64,000 nt of DNA from Kaistella jeonii (GCF_000812865.1 NZ_JSYL01000001.1:62001-126000), one strand, 5' to 3'; positions 28,310 to 37,465 are shown, counted from the stretch's first letter. The notes: a model not told the origin generated them from the sequence alone. Numbers and translations are program-made.

Positions 28310-29137
28310 ATGGAAAAGGAACACGATTTTTTACCCGAGAGAACAAAATGGAAACGTCTGGTTTTTAGGGTTATTTTTAAAGCAGATACCAAATCTGGTA
28401 AAGCATTTGACCTTATTCTCCTTTTTCTTATTTTGCTGAGTACTTTCATCGTAATGATGGAAAGTGTAAGTATTTTTGATGCGAAACTTCATCATATCTT
28501 TATTGTAATAGAAATTTTTATTACGGTAATTTTTACAATAGAATATGCTTTAAGAATTATCACGCTTCGTAATAAGAAAGCCTATATTTTCAGTTTCTTT
28601 GGAGTAATCGACTTCTTAGCCATACTTCCCTTCTATCTAAGTTTATTTATTCCAATTACTAAATATTTTTTGATCCTCAGAATGTTGAGAATGCTGAGAG
28701 TTTTCAGAATTTTCAATCTATTGGATTTCATGAATGACGGAAAATTTATTGTAACCGCCTTAAAAAACAGCTCTCGCAAAATCTATATTTTCTTGATGTT
28801 CCTAATGATTTTTTCGGTAATCGTTGGATCGCTAATGTTTATGGTAGAAGGACATCGGGAAGGATTTGAAAGCATTCCTCAAAGTGTATATTGGGCGGTT
28901 GTAACGGTGACGACGGTCGGTTACGGTGATGTTTCGCCGGGAACTCCGTTGGGAAAATTTCTCTCGGTTCTTTTGATGCTTGCAGGTTATTCTATTATTG
29001 CGGTTCCGACGGGAATTGTAACGGCAGAGATGCGAAATAAGCGTCAGGATTTATATAAAAATTGTCCGAGATGCGGTAATAGTGATAATGATGATGATGC
29101 GAGATTTTGTAAAATTTGCGCGGAAAAATTGAAATAA
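28310..29137 (+). CDS. voltage-gated-like potassium channel with C-terminal zinc ribbon
   Basis: Six-TM ion channel of 275 residues. The S4-type voltage-sensor helix is visible in LRMLRMLRVFRIFNL with Arg every third residue. The pore helix and selectivity filter are TVTTVGYGDVSPGTP. After the last helix, the cytosolic tail has CPRCGN...ARFCKICAEKL, two CxxC pairs that form a zinc ribbon. The start is ATG 28310; a TTG three codons upstream is not preferred. It is divergent from Nif3. Confidence 0.9.
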   Translation: MEKEHDFLPERTKWKRLVFRVIFKADTKSGKAFDLILLFLILLSTFIVMMESVSIFDAKLHHIFIVIEIFITVIFTIEYALRIITLRNKKAYIFSFFGVIDFLAILPFYLSLFIPITKYFLILRMLRMLRVFRIFNLLDFMNDGKFIVTALKNSSRKIYIFLMFLMIFSVIVGSLMFMVEGHREGFESIPQSVYWAVVTVTTVGYGDVSPGTPLGKFLSVLLMLAGYSIIAVPTGIVTAEMRNKRQDLYKNCPRCGNSDNDDDARFCKICAEKLK

Positions 29138-29144
29138 AAAAAAG

Positions 29145-29167
29145 ATGCATTTAAAAAATGCACCTTT
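29145..29167. terminator. weak terminator-like hairpin after the channel gene
   Basis: Imperfect stem GATGCATTT / AAATGCACC, preceded by eight A's. On the minus strand this gives a T-run. Confidence 0.45.
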
Positions 29168-29180
29168 ATAGAACTCCCCA

Positions 29181-29274
29181 ATCATTTGTGTTTTGTTTGT
29201 TAAGAGTTTCTTTCGAATCCTTGCTCTCTCGAACAGATCATCTTTGAAAAGTTCCCATCATTTGTGTTTTGTTT
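29181..29274. repeat. 18-base direct repeat pair in the intergenic region
   Basis: ATCATTTGTGTTTTGTTT occurs at 29181-29198 and again at 29257-29274, exact over 18 bases. Both copies are preceded by a C-rich triplet or quadruplet (CTCCCCA, TTCCC). They lie in a convergent gap of 326 bases without a coding frame. Function unknown; a pair of protein-binding sites or a duplicated ncRNA segment are possible. Confidence 0.7.
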
Positions 29275-29387
29275 ATCCTTTTCGATGCTCAAATATAGAA
29301 GTTAATTCTATCACGATCAACCGTGAAATCACCCTATTTTAAAAAAAATAGTCTATTTTCCAAAAAATTAAATTTTTGGTCTTAAAT

Positions 29388-29416
29388 AAAACAACACTTC
29401 AAAAAGAAGTGTTGTT
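29388..29416 (-). terminator. rho-independent terminator of the cyclophilin-FKBP gene
   Basis: Stem AACAACACTTC / GAAGTGTTGTT with an AAAAA loop; on the minus strand it ends in TTTTATTT. Confidence 0.8.
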
Positions 29417-29463
29417 TATAGTTATTTGAGATCAATAGTGATTTTCACACCATATCATATCAA

Positions 29464-30588
29464 TTATTTTGACAGATTGCTTTTTACTTTTACAAGTTCA
29501 ACATCAAAAATTAACCAGGCGTTTGGCGGAATCACTCCTCCTGCTCCATTTGCACCATATCCTAATTCAGACGGAATAAGCAAAGTTGCAGTTTCTCCTT
29601 CTTTCAATAATAATATTCCTTCGTCCCAACCTTTAATTACCTGACCAACTCCAATTGGAATATCGATCGGTTGATTTCTTTTGAAAGAAGAATCAAATTC
29701 AGTCCCATCTACTAATTTACCAGCATAATGTACAGAAACTTCGTCACCTTTTTGTGGAACAACTCCGTCTGTTTTTTTTGTAATTTTATAAAATAATCCT
29801 GAAGGAGTTGATTTCATTGTAGCTTTCAAATCATCAACAAGCTTTTGCTGATTGCCTGCAAATTCTTCTTCTTTTTTCTTTTTATCAGCTTCGATTTTTG
29901 CCATCATGGCTTTATTGTCTTCTGCAATTTTAGATTTTCCTTCAGTAAAAATTTTTGCAGCATCATAACCTTTGTACTGATCACCTTTAGAGAAGATCGA
30001 AACTTTTTCTAAAACAACATTGGTTTTAGGTTTATCCTGTGGTCCTTTATCAACGTTTGCAATGACGTCGACAATATCTAAACCATTGACTACTTTACCA
30101 AAAATAGTATGTTTACCATCTAACCAAGGCGTCGCAACTTCAGTAATGAAGAACTGAGAACCGTTGGTATTAGGACCAGAATTTGCCATAGAAAGAATTC
30201 CTTTCCCAGTGTGCTGCAAATTGTTTTTCTCGTCATCAAATTTATAACCTGGATCGCCCATTCCTGTTCCTTGAGGATCACCTCCCTGAATCATAAAATC
30301 CTTTATAACTCTGTGGAAAATAGTTCCGTCGTAAAATGGAACTCCTTTAGCTTTTGCTTTGTTATCGATTTTCCCTTCAGCCAAACCAACAAAATTGGCA
30401 ACTGTAACGGGAGCATCTTTGTCTTCGAATTTAACGATCATATTTCCTTTTGAAGTTTGGAAATTGCCATAAAGACCTTCTTTCAGACCTTCGTAAGTTT
30501 CTTTGTCTACGTTCATTTTTTTATAAATTGAGGTGCAACTAGTTAGCGAAAGTGCCGCTACTGCGATTAAAAAATTTTTCTTTAACAT
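29464..30588 (-). CDS. dual-family peptidyl-prolyl isomerase lipoprotein (cyclophilin + FKBP)
   Basis: Prolyl isomerase of 374 residues with a lipoprotein signal ([10 protein letters not shown]). Residues of about 38-205 are a cyclophilin domain ([39 protein letters not shown]). A charged helical linker (about 215-260, [16 protein letters not shown]) joins it to an FKBP domain at about 270-374 ([44 protein letters not shown]). Both catalytic domains look intact. This two-family arrangement has been described in some bacteria. It follows the GldI-like gene by 11 bases, so both prolyl isomerases form an operon for envelope protein folding. Confidence 0.92.
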   Translation of the reverse strand: MLKKNFLIAVAALSLTSCTSIYKKMNVDKETYEGLKEGLYGNFQTSKGNMIVKFEDKDAPVTVANFVGLAEGKIDNKAKAKGVPFYDGTIFHRVIKDFMIQGGDPQGTGMGDPGYKFDDEKNNLQHTGKGILSMANSGPNTNGSQFFITEVATPWLDGKHTIFGKVVNGLDIVDVIANVDKGPQDKPKTNVVLEKVSIFSKGDQYKGYDAAKIFTEGKSKIAEDNKAMMAKIEADKKKKEEEFAGNQQKLVDDLKATMKSTPSGLFYKITKKTDGVVPQKGDEVSVHYAGKLVDGTEFDSSFKRNQPIDIPIGVGQVIKGWDEGILLLKEGETATLLIPSELGYGANGAGGVIPPNAWLIFDVELVKVKSNLSK

Positions 30589-30599
30589 TAATATAAGAT

Positions 30600-31109
30600 T
30601 TAAAGTACTTTTATTTTGATGATCAAGGGCATATCATTTGCGATTTTCTCGTTGTCTCCATAAGTCCCGAATGCTAAAACTGACGGTACTAAAAGCGTTG
30701 CCTCCTGATTTTTTTGCAAATATCTCAATGCATCTTCTACTGCTTTTAACTCTTCAAAATGTCCAAAATGAACATTGATTTTTTCTTTGGAAGTATCAAG
30801 AAGTTTCACGTGATCGAAATCAAAGATATCATATCTGTAGGAAATGACGTCACCATCATTTTTTCTTGGATTCTTCTGCAAATTATCAATGTTTACCCAA
30901 TAGTTTAAACTCATTGGGTAGAACGTTTGATCTTGATTTCTGATCCAGTCCTGAATTTGTATTCTTTCGGTAACATTCAGATTTTTCGCTCTGTTTCTGG
31001 AAGTATTCATATCCTTTTCGCTCAAAAATCCACCCACAGGAGGATGAGTTTGCGTATTTTGTACACAACCAATAAGAAACAGCGAGGAAATTATAATTAT
31101 TTTTTGCAT
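30600..31109 (-). CDS. GldI-like FKBP-type prolyl isomerase lipoprotein
   Basis: Lipoprotein of 169 residues; the ATG at 31109 places the lipobox [10 protein letters not shown] at the ideal distance, while an upstream ATG would add an unneeded 12 residues. The mature part is an FKBP-like domain ([28 protein letters not shown]). Its N-terminal part [13 protein letters not shown] and [12 protein letters not shown] resembles GldI, the isomerase tied to gliding/T9SS assembly in flavobacteria. Many canonical FKBP active-site residues are changed. It is co-transcribed with the dual isomerase downstream. Confidence 0.82.
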   Translation of the reverse strand: MQKIIIISSLFLIGCVQNTQTHPPVGGFLSEKDMNTSRNRAKNLNVTERIQIQDWIRNQDQTFYPMSLNYWVNIDNLQKNPRKNDGDVISYRYDIFDFDHVKLLDTSKEKINVHFGHFEELKAVEDALRYLQKNQEATLLVPSVLAFGTYGDNEKIANDMPLIIKIKVL

Positions 31110-31153
31110 AAAAACTTTTGCGAAAATAAGAAATTCGAACCACATTATAAAAC

Positions 31154-31188
31154 GAAAAAACCGGATAAAAATTTTTTCCGGTTTTTTA
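31154..31188 (-). terminator. rho-independent terminator of ilvE
   Basis: Stem AAAAAACCGGA / TCCGGTTTTTT with an AT-rich loop. Confidence 0.85.
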
Positions 31189-31207
31189 TATTAATATTAG
31201 ATCGAAA

Positions 31208-32281
31208 TTAAACGGTTTCTAAAACATTTTTTTCTACCAAAACTCTCCAGCCGAAAGGATCTTCCGCTTTATTGGTCTGAATATCTACCAAATCTTTTTG
31301 AAGCGTTAATGCGAAACTTTCTTCTAAAGATAATTTCGGAAGCATTAATTTTTCTCCTTTATAACCTAAAGCCTGGAAAACAGTTGTTACAACAGCTGTT
31401 CCAACTCCCCAAACTTCTTTCAAAGTTCCGTTCTTTTGAGCTTCAACAACAGTTTTTACAGAGATAGGTTCAATTTTCATTTCAATTCCTCTCTTATTTG
31501 CTAATGCAATAAAACTGTCTCTCGTAATTCCATCGAGAATTTTTTCTGAAGTTGGCGGTGTATAAATGGTATCGTTGATTCTTACAAAAACATTCATTGT
31601 TCCACTTTCTTCAAAATATTCGTGGGTAGAATCATCCGTCCAGATGATCTGGTCGTAACCTTCTTCCATCGCTAATTTGGTAGGATAAAAAGAAGCTGCA
31701 TAATTCCCGGCAGCTTTTGCAGAACCTACTCCACCATTTGCTGCTCTGGAATAAAAATCTGAAATTTTCACTGAAACAGGTTCAGTATAGTAACTTTTTG
31801 CAGGTGTCGCAACAATAGCAAACATATATTTATTTGCAATTCTCGCTTTCAAAGCTTCTTCCGTCGCAAAAATCAGCGGGCGAATATATAAAGACATTCC
31901 TTCTCCTTGCGGAATCCAGTTTCTGTCCATATCAACAAGTGCCTTCAAACCTTCCAAAAACATTTCCTCGTTAACTTCCGGCATTGCTAAACGAGAAGCC
32001 GATTTATTAATTCTCGCAAAATTCTTTTCAGGACGGAAGAGAAAGACTTTTCCATCTTTATCTTTATAAGCTTTCATTCCTTCAAAACAGGCTTGACCGT
32101 AATTTACGCCCATCATCGCTGGAGAAAAAGGAAGTTGACCATAAGGAACTAATTTAACATCGCCCCATTTTCCGTCTTCAAATTCGCAGATAATCATGTG
32201 ATCGATAAACGTATTTCCAAAAGAAAAATTTTCAGGATCAAAACTTGAAATTCTTGGATTGGTAGATTTTTGAATTATCAT
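31208..32281 (-). CDS. ilvE: branched-chain amino acid aminotransferase
   Basis: PLP enzyme of fold type IV, 357 residues, transaminating Leu, Ile and Val with 2-oxoglutarate. Key regions: YGQACFEGMKAYKDKDGKV, RPEKNFARINKSASRLAMP, IRPLIFATE, and the region GGVGSAKAAGNYAAS that carries the PLP lysine. Later ESGTMNVFVRIND and SEKILDGITRDSFIALA are signature blocks. It is transcribed divergently from mnmD. Confidence 0.95.
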   Translation of the reverse strand: MIIQKSTNPRISSFDPENFSFGNTFIDHMIICEFEDGKWGDVKLVPYGQLPFSPAMMGVNYGQACFEGMKAYKDKDGKVFLFRPEKNFARINKSASRLAMPEVNEEMFLEGLKALVDMDRNWIPQGEGMSLYIRPLIFATEEALKARIANKYMFAIVATPAKSYYTEPVSVKISDFYSRAANGGVGSAKAAGNYAASFYPTKLAMEEGYDQIIWTDDSTHEYFEESGTMNVFVRINDTIYTPPTSEKILDGITRDSFIALANKRGIEMKIEPISVKTVVEAQKNGTLKEVWGVGTAVVTTVFQALGYKGEKLMLPKLSLEESFALTLQKDLVDIQTNKAEDPFGWRVLVEKNVLETV

Positions 32282-32306
32282 ATTAAAAATTATTTTTGAT
32301 GTTCTA

Positions 32307-32314
32307 CAAATTTA
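32307..32314 (-). promoter_or_regulatory. -7 box (TAnnTTTG) of ilvE
   Basis: TAAATTTG on the minus strand, 25 bases before the ilvE ATG. Confidence 0.5.
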
Positions 32315-32345
32315 ATATAATTTTTTAAATATCAAAATTTTAAAT

Positions 32346-32353
32346 TAATTTTG
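32346..32353 (+). promoter_or_regulatory. -7 box (TAnnTTTG) of mnmD
   Basis: TAATTTTG, 12 bases before the ATG at 32366. The alternative TTG start at 32351 lies within it. Confidence 0.45.
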
Positions 32354-32365
32354 AAAAAAATTAAG

Positions 32366-33052
32366 ATGGAAAGAGAGATCAGAACAACTGAAGATGGTAG
32401 TAAAACACTGTATATTAATGATTTAAATGAAAACTATCATTCTCATCACGGTGCATTGCAAGAAGCGCTTCATGTCTTTATTGAAAATGGGTTAAAATTG
32501 ATATATTGTTACGAAATTAACATTTTAGAACTCGGTTTTGGTACAGGTTTAAATGTTTTGGTTACAATTAATGATTTTTTGAAAAATGATAAAAATCATG
32601 TCATTAATTATTTCACAATCGAAAAATATCCCGTAAACGCAAACGAAGTGAAAGAATTAGATTACGGTTCTTTTTTTGATAATCCGGAAATTAAAAAAAT
32701 ATACGATGTTTTGCATAATTGTGAGTGGAATCAAAAGGTAGAAATTTTACCTAATTTTTTCTTTACTAAATTTCAGTGCGATTTTTTTGATTTAGAAAAT
32801 TTAAGCATGCCAAAGATCAATCTTGTATATTATGATTGCTTCGGAGCAAGAGTTCAGCCAGATTTGTGGGAAGAAAGGATATTTGGGATGGTTTCAAATA
32901 AAATGGAGATTGGCGGATTACTTACTACCTACTCCTCTAAAGGAAGTGTGCGCAGAATTTTGAAGGAACTTAATTTTGAAGTAGTAAAAATGGCGGGACC
33001 TCCCGGAAAGAGAGAGATGATTAATGCCACGAAAATCGGTCCTGAGAACTAG
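32366..33052 (+). CDS. mnmD: tRNA 5-methylaminomethyl-2-thiouridine methyltransferase, stand-alone MnmD
   Basis: SAM methyltransferase of 228 residues completing mnm5s2U34 in tRNA. The SAM motif is ILELGFGTGLNVLVT. The family hallmark (DUF752) block is YDCFGARVQPDLWEE, then GGLLTTYSSKGSVRRIL and the end GPPGKREM. Only the MnmD domain is present; the MnmC1 oxidase half of the E. coli fusion is absent, as usual in Bacteroidetes. The start is ATG 32366, preferred over the TTG at 32351 that lies in the promoter box. Confidence 0.9.
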   Translation: MEREIRTTEDGSKTLYINDLNENYHSHHGALQEALHVFIENGLKLIYCYEINILELGFGTGLNVLVTINDFLKNDKNHVINYFTIEKYPVNANEVKELDYGSFFDNPEIKKIYDVLHNCEWNQKVEILPNFFFTKFQCDFFDLENLSMPKINLVYYDCFGARVQPDLWEERIFGMVSNKMEIGGLLTTYSSKGSVRRILKELNFEVVKMAGPPGKREMINATKIGPEN

Positions 33053-33074
33053 ATAACGAATACCAAAAAATTAC

Positions 33075-33082
33075 TAAATTTG
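33075..33082 (+). promoter_or_regulatory. -7 box (TAnnTTTG) of the Nudix gene
   Basis: TAAATTTG, 28 bases before the ATG at 33111. Confidence 0.5.
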
Positions 33083-33110
33083 AAAAGAGGTTCTTAAAAT
33101 ATTATTAAAT

Positions 33111-33527
33111 ATGATTGATAAAATAAATGTCAGAGTTTACGCAACCGTTCTTAAAGACAAGAAAATTCTATCCCTTCACGAAGAATATGTAGGCGATCAC
33201 TTACTGAAATTTCCAGGAGGTGGATTGGAATTTGGCGAAAGTATCCTGGAATGTCTACACCGAGAATTTGAAGAAGAACTTAATTTAAAAATTAAAAATC
33301 TACAGCATTTCTATACACAGGAAGATTTTTTAGTTTCAAAATTTCGGGATAATGAGCAATTGTTGACCATTTATTATCTGGCAGAAATCGTTGATGAAGA
33401 TGATCTGATCATTCGAGACTCCTGCATCGAAAAAATAGAATGGATTTCCCTCGATACCGAAGAAAATCCATTTCCATTGCCTATTGACAAAATTGTTTTC
33501 GTTTTGCTGAAAAAGAAATTTTTATAA
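33111..33527 (+). CDS. Nudix hydrolase
   Basis: Protein of 138 residues consisting of one Nudix domain. The box reads FPGGGLEFGESILECLHREFEEELNL over about residues 35-60, here quoted in parts: GGLEFGE, then HREFEEEL. It keeps the metal-binding Glu residues; the final Gly of the consensus is Leu. Substrate class (nucleotide diphosphate) is not predictable from sequence. Its last codons overlap the end of the convergent nuclease gene by six bases. Confidence 0.9.
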   Translation: MIDKINVRVYATVLKDKKILSLHEEYVGDHLLKFPGGGLEFGESILECLHREFEEELNLKIKNLQHFYTQEDFLVSKFRDNEQLLTIYYLAEIVDEDDLIIRDSCIEKIEWISLDTEENPFPLPIDKIVFVLLKKKFL

Positions 33528-34313
33528 AACCTCGTTCAAAATTTTAGCCAAACGAAGACCGCCGTATAATAACTGACGTTCTAATAAAGGTTCAAATTTA
33601 TAATTGTAGTCGTAAGAATAAGACGCATCAGCAACAGAATTAGAATAAATTCTGTTTGCTTGTTTATGACTGTCGTACAACCAGTCTTCTAAAGTTCCCG
33701 CTTGAATCTGTTTTACTTCTTCTTTCGATTTTACATCTAAAACACTGGCAAATTCCGTATAACTGTATTTCTGCGAATCCACTAATTTGGTGTCCCATAA
33801 AGAATGCAGGTTGGTATTTTCACCAAAAAATTTAAGTTTAATTTTATTTCCACCCAAATCTTCTGCTCTTCCAACGTGAAGAGGTTGAGCGGCATCCCCC
33901 ATTAAGTGTATGAGAAATCGAAGCGCAATTTCTTTGTCTTTAACAGAAGTGTTTTTATCCTTAATCTGATCAGAAAGAATTTTTATCTGAGTATAAATAT
34001 TAGGAGCTTTCTGTGCTTTTAAACTTTGAGTAAATGATTGAATATTCATTTGAGGATCAACATTTATATAATGCCATTGCTCGGTTTGCTTCCAAACTCC
34101 GGTAGTATCTGCTTTAATAAAATCTGGCCAGTTTGCCCAATATGCTAATTTTTCGTCACCGATTAATTTTTTCAAATGTCTCTTTGCTTTACCGGAAAGA
34201 TGATTTTGAGCGATTTCTGCAATCACTCTGTGACCAGTTGTTCCCCAAGAGTAGGCGAAATTGAAACTCAAAATGGCTAAAACCAAAATTGAGTTTTTTA
34301 AAATTGTTTTCAT
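33522..34313 (-). CDS. secreted S1/P1-type zinc nuclease
   Basis: Exported nuclease of 263 residues with signal peptide ending near FAYS. The mature N-terminus is WGTTGHRV, where the N-terminal Trp and the nearby His bind zinc as in S1/P1 nucleases. Other ligands: WANWPDFIKAD, QWHYIN, LIHLMGDAAQPLHVG and NLHSLWDTKL. It hydrolyses single-stranded nucleic acids and 3'-phosphates in the periplasm or outside. The upstream DUF4294 gene ends three bases before its start, so the two are co-transcribed. Confidence 0.92.
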   Translation of the reverse strand: MKTILKNSILVLAILSFNFAYSWGTTGHRVIAEIAQNHLSGKAKRHLKKLIGDEKLAYWANWPDFIKADTTGVWKQTEQWHYINVDPQMNIQSFTQSLKAQKAPNIYTQIKILSDQIKDKNTSVKDKEIALRFLIHLMGDAAQPLHVGRAEDLGGNKIKLKFFGENTNLHSLWDTKLVDSQKYSYTEFASVLDVKSKEEVKQIQAGTLEDWLYDSHKQANRIYSNSVADASYSYDYNYKFEPLLERQLLYGGLRLAKILNEVL

Positions 34314-34316
34314 TAA

Positions 34317-35024
34317 TTATTTTTTGATTTTAAAATTCTGGTAACCTGGATAAGGTTGAAAATAGCCGGCGTTCCAATTGCTTTGAAGAAGGGCCTCCAG
34401 GAATTCATCAGTCCTATTTTTATGCGGATTAAATGGTTCCTTTATATCTACATCTGCAATATTTCCTTTTACATTCCACCAAAATGCACTCCAGCCGCCA
34501 CGCAGTTCTTTAATAATATCGTACACTGTTTTTCCGGTGGCTCGATTCATTAATTTTGCAAAAACGCGACCCTCGGTCGTAGTAAGATCTCGCAATTGTT
34601 TTTCGTATTGATCTGCTAATGCGTTCTGTCTAGCGTTGACATATTTTCGCTGGGCACTTTTATCCAGACCTCTAGATTCATTTTCAATATCTTGATATTG
34701 CTCTAAAGCGGTTATAAAAAGCGGATAAACCCGATTCAATTTCTTATTAAGAAAAAAATAATAATTTTGGTCGAGTTGATTATTGAATTTAGGTTTTTTG
34801 AATAAAATTAATTCATCCATTACCACCACATTTTCGCCGTTTATTTCGTAGATTCTGGCTTTCTGGCCTTCGTCGTAGTAGTATTTATTTCCGACATCAT
34901 CGGTTTTTAACATTTCTGGCGGATACTGACTAATTGGCTTTGCGATAAGAATTGAATCTTGCTGTGCATGAGCGAAAAGTGCAGTAAAGAGAAGAAATAT
35001 TAAGATCAGTTTGTTAAATTTCAT
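34317..35024 (-). CDS. DUF4294 domain protein, exported
   Basis: Exported protein of 235 residues with signal peptide ending near AHAQQ. The DUF4294 core is recognisable by YYFFLNKKLNRVYPLF and GRVFAKLMNRATGKTVYDIIKELR followed by GGWSAFWWNVKGN. The function is unknown; the family is restricted largely to Bacteroidetes. It shares an operon with the S1/P1 nuclease and is divergent from the M42 peptidase. Confidence 0.88.
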   Translation of the reverse strand: MKFNKLILIFLLFTALFAHAQQDSILIAKPISQYPPEMLKTDDVGNKYYYDEGQKARIYEINGENVVVMDELILFKKPKFNNQLDQNYYFFLNKKLNRVYPLFITALEQYQDIENESRGLDKSAQRKYVNARQNALADQYEKQLRDLTTTEGRVFAKLMNRATGKTVYDIIKELRGGWSAFWWNVKGNIADVDIKEPFNPHKNRTDEFLEALLQSNWNAGYFQPYPGYQNFKIKK

Positions 35025-35080
35025 TACTTTTACTTCCTATAAAATCAAGTTTTACACTAACAAAATTCATTCCCTTTCTC

Positions 35081-36157
35081 ATGAAATTTAAAAATAAATC
35101 GCTACTATTTTTAGAAGAATATCTAAATACTGCATCTCCAACAGGTTACGAACACAACGGCCAAAAAGTCTGGATGGATTACATAAAACCATATGTTGAC
35201 AAAGTTGAATTTGATCATTACGGAACATGTTATGGCATTATTAATCCGGAAGCAGAATTTAAAGTTGTCATCGAAGCACACGCAGATGAAATTTCCTGGT
35301 ATGTGAATTACATCACCGATGATGGATTGATCTACGTCATCAGAAACGGTGGCTCTGATCAAATGATCGCTCCTTCAAAAGTCGTCAACATTCATGGTGA
35401 AAAAGGAATCGTGAAGGGAGTTTTTGGTTGGCCTGCAATTCATACAAGAATTGGTGAAGAGAAAGAAACTACGCCAAAACTCGAAAATATTTTTATTGAC
35501 TGTGGTGCAGTGATGAAAAAAGAAGTTGAAGAATTAGGGATCTTTGTCGGAACCATGATTACGTATCCCGATGAATTTTTTGAGTTAAACGATCGGTATT
35601 TTGTTTGTCGGGCTTTAGATAACAGAATTGGTGGATTTATGATTGCTGAAGTTGCGCGACTTTTAAAGGAAAATAAAAAGAAACTGCCATTTGGTTTATA
35701 TATAACCAATTCCGTTCAGGAAGAAGTTGGTTTGTACGGTGCAGACATGATTGCAGATACGATAAAACCAAATATCGCGATCATTACTGATGTTACGCAT
35801 GATACTTCTACGCCAATGATCGAAAAGAAAAAAGAAGGAGATTTGAAATGTGGAGATGGTCCTGTTATTTATTTTGCACCAAGTGTGCATCACAAAATTC
35901 GGGAGTTAATTGTAGAAACTGCAAAAGATAAAAAAATCCCTTATCAAAGAGCGGCTTCAAGCAGAGCAACAGGAACCGATACCGACGCATTTGCCCATTC
36001 AAACGGTGGAGTTCCATCAGCTTTAATTTCGCTTCCCTTAAGATATATGCATACGACTGTAGAAATGGTTGCAAAAAAAGATGTGGCAAACGTGATCGAG
36101 TTGATCTATGAAACTTTATTACAGATTACTCCGGAAATGAATTTGAAATATCATTGA
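35081..36157 (+). CDS. M42 family glutamyl/leucyl aminopeptidase (TET-type)
   Basis: Dinuclear metal aminopeptidase of 358 residues. Metal and catalytic residues: first His/Asp in EAHADEISWYV, bridging Asp in RALDNRIGG, catalytic and metal Glu pair in QEEVGLYGA, Asp in ITDVTHD, and the C-terminal His in LRYMHTTVE. No signal peptide, so it acts in the cytoplasm on peptides. It is followed 48 bases later by rpe. Confidence 0.93.
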   Translation: MKFKNKSLLFLEEYLNTASPTGYEHNGQKVWMDYIKPYVDKVEFDHYGTCYGIINPEAEFKVVIEAHADEISWYVNYITDDGLIYVIRNGGSDQMIAPSKVVNIHGEKGIVKGVFGWPAIHTRIGEEKETTPKLENIFIDCGAVMKKEVEELGIFVGTMITYPDEFFELNDRYFVCRALDNRIGGFMIAEVARLLKENKKKLPFGLYITNSVQEEVGLYGADMIADTIKPNIAIITDVTHDTSTPMIEKKKEGDLKCGDGPVIYFAPSVHHKIRELIVETAKDKKIPYQRAASSRATGTDTDAFAHSNGGVPSALISLPLRYMHTTVEMVAKKDVANVIELIYETLLQITPEMNLKYH

Positions 36158-36205
36158 AAAAATAAATCTAAAGTATACCAACCAACAATTTTTAAAAAAG
36201 TAAAA

Positions 36206-36856
36206 ATGAAAACAAAAATGATTGCTCCTTCCCTACTTTCCGCAGATTTCGGAAATCTTGAAAGAGATATCGAAATGTTGAATCAATCGCAGGCAGACTG
36301 GATTCATGTAGATGTAATGGATGGGAGATTCGTTCCTAATATTTCTTTCGGTTTCCCTGTGATGAAAACGGTGCAGAAATTTTCGAAGAAATTTGTAGAT
36401 GTTCACTTAATGATTGTAGAACCTGAAAAATATGTGGAAGAATTCATTGCTCAAGGTGCAGATTTAGTTTCAGTTCATTATGAGGCTTGTATTCATCTTA
36501 ACAGAGTCATTAATTTAATTCAGGAAAAAGGCGCAAAAGCCGGAGTTGTACTTAATCCTTCAACGCCTGTTTTAATGTTGGAAGATATTATTGCAGATGT
36601 AGATCTGGTATTATTAATGAGTGTGAATCCGGGATTTGGTGGACAGAAATTCATTGAAAATACCTACAAAAAGATCGCAGAAACCAAAGATTTAATTTTA
36701 TCAAACAATTCCACGGCACTTATCGAAGTTGATGGTGGTGTAAATCTGGAAAATGCTGCAAGACTTTTTGAAGCTGGTGCTGATGTTTTGGTTGCCGGAA
36801 ATGCAGTTTTTTCTACTGAGAATCCACAAAAAACTATTGAACTTTTAAAATTATAA
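36206..36856 (+). CDS. rpe: ribulose-phosphate 3-epimerase
   Basis: TIM-barrel enzyme of 216 residues of the pentose phosphate pathway. Signatures: APSLLSADFGNLERDI, the metal-binding HVDVMDGRFVPNISFG, DVHLMIVEPEKY, MSVNPGFGGQKFI and VDGGVN near the phosphate-binding end VAGNAVF. All catalytic Asp/His positions are present. Confidence 0.97.
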   Translation: MKTKMIAPSLLSADFGNLERDIEMLNQSQADWIHVDVMDGRFVPNISFGFPVMKTVQKFSKKFVDVHLMIVEPEKYVEEFIAQGADLVSVHYEACIHLNRVINLIQEKGAKAGVVLNPSTPVLMLEDIIADVDLVLLMSVNPGFGGQKFIENTYKKIAETKDLILSNNSTALIEVDGGVNLENAARLFEAGADVLVAGNAVFSTENPQKTIELLKL

Positions 36857-37422
36857 TTTAATTTTTAGAGCAATGTTTTACTGAAGTATATTGGAAATAA
36901 AACAAGGAAATATTGTATCAATTATGCCCGGTTTATTGAACTTTTTCTCTCATGAGATGTGGAAAATTCATTTTCAAAGATTTCTTTTCTGCCGCCCGAA
37001 ATGCTTGGCTTAAAAGAATTAGCAAATAAAGAATTCCTAGATCAAAAATTTTATATAATAATTTCATAACAATTCTTTTTTATAAATAGTTGTTTTACTT
37101 TAGAAAAAGTGGAATTTTGTAAGGTTTAAATTTAAAATTTATTTCTGCTAAAATTAACCGTTAAAACACCTGTTTTTTTTAATCTCAAACAAAAATTCCA
37201 GAAATCTTCTGGAATTTTTGGTGCGATGTATTTAAATTTTAAAAGTAAGAACAAAATGTCTTCTATTTAACTTTGTTATTTTTTGAAGCCAATATTTACA
37301 AATGACACAAACGGATTGCTGTAAACACTTTTTGCTTTATCGTATTAAAGATTATATTTTCCGGCAACCGAAATTTTCGGTACAATTTTCATATTTTTAA
37401 ATTTAAAAAAAACGCAAAAAAA
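36857..37422. other. intergenic region with no recognised gene
   Basis: About 570 bases of AT-rich sequence. Short open stretches around 36960-37060 have no recognisable family, and I could not tell whether they are remnants of a gene. The only clear element is the hairpin at 37191-37218. Confidence 0.4.
37191..37218 (+). terminator. strong terminator-like hairpin downstream of rpe
   Basis: Perfect stem AAAAATTCCAGAA / TTCTGGAATTTTT with a 3-base loop. It lies 335 bases after rpe, so it may end a long 3' UTR or an unannotated small RNA. Confidence 0.7.
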
Positions 37423-37447
37423 ATACTCAGTAAAACTGAGCATTTCA
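37423..37447 (-). terminator. rho-independent terminator of ndk
   Basis: Stem CTCAGT / ACTGAG with an AAA loop (plus strand); on the minus strand it is followed by TATTTTTTTT. Confidence 0.8.
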
Positions 37448-37465
37448 TTTAAGATATTCAAAGTC

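Noticed and set aside
29138-29463. Possible CRISPR array in the repeat-bearing gap
   Set aside because: Only two copies of an 18-base repeat, no regular spacers, and no cas genes in the window.
36857-37190. Remnant of a gene in the gap between rpe and ndk
   Set aside because: Short open stretches in all frames are not consistent with one protein family; evidence is too weak to call.
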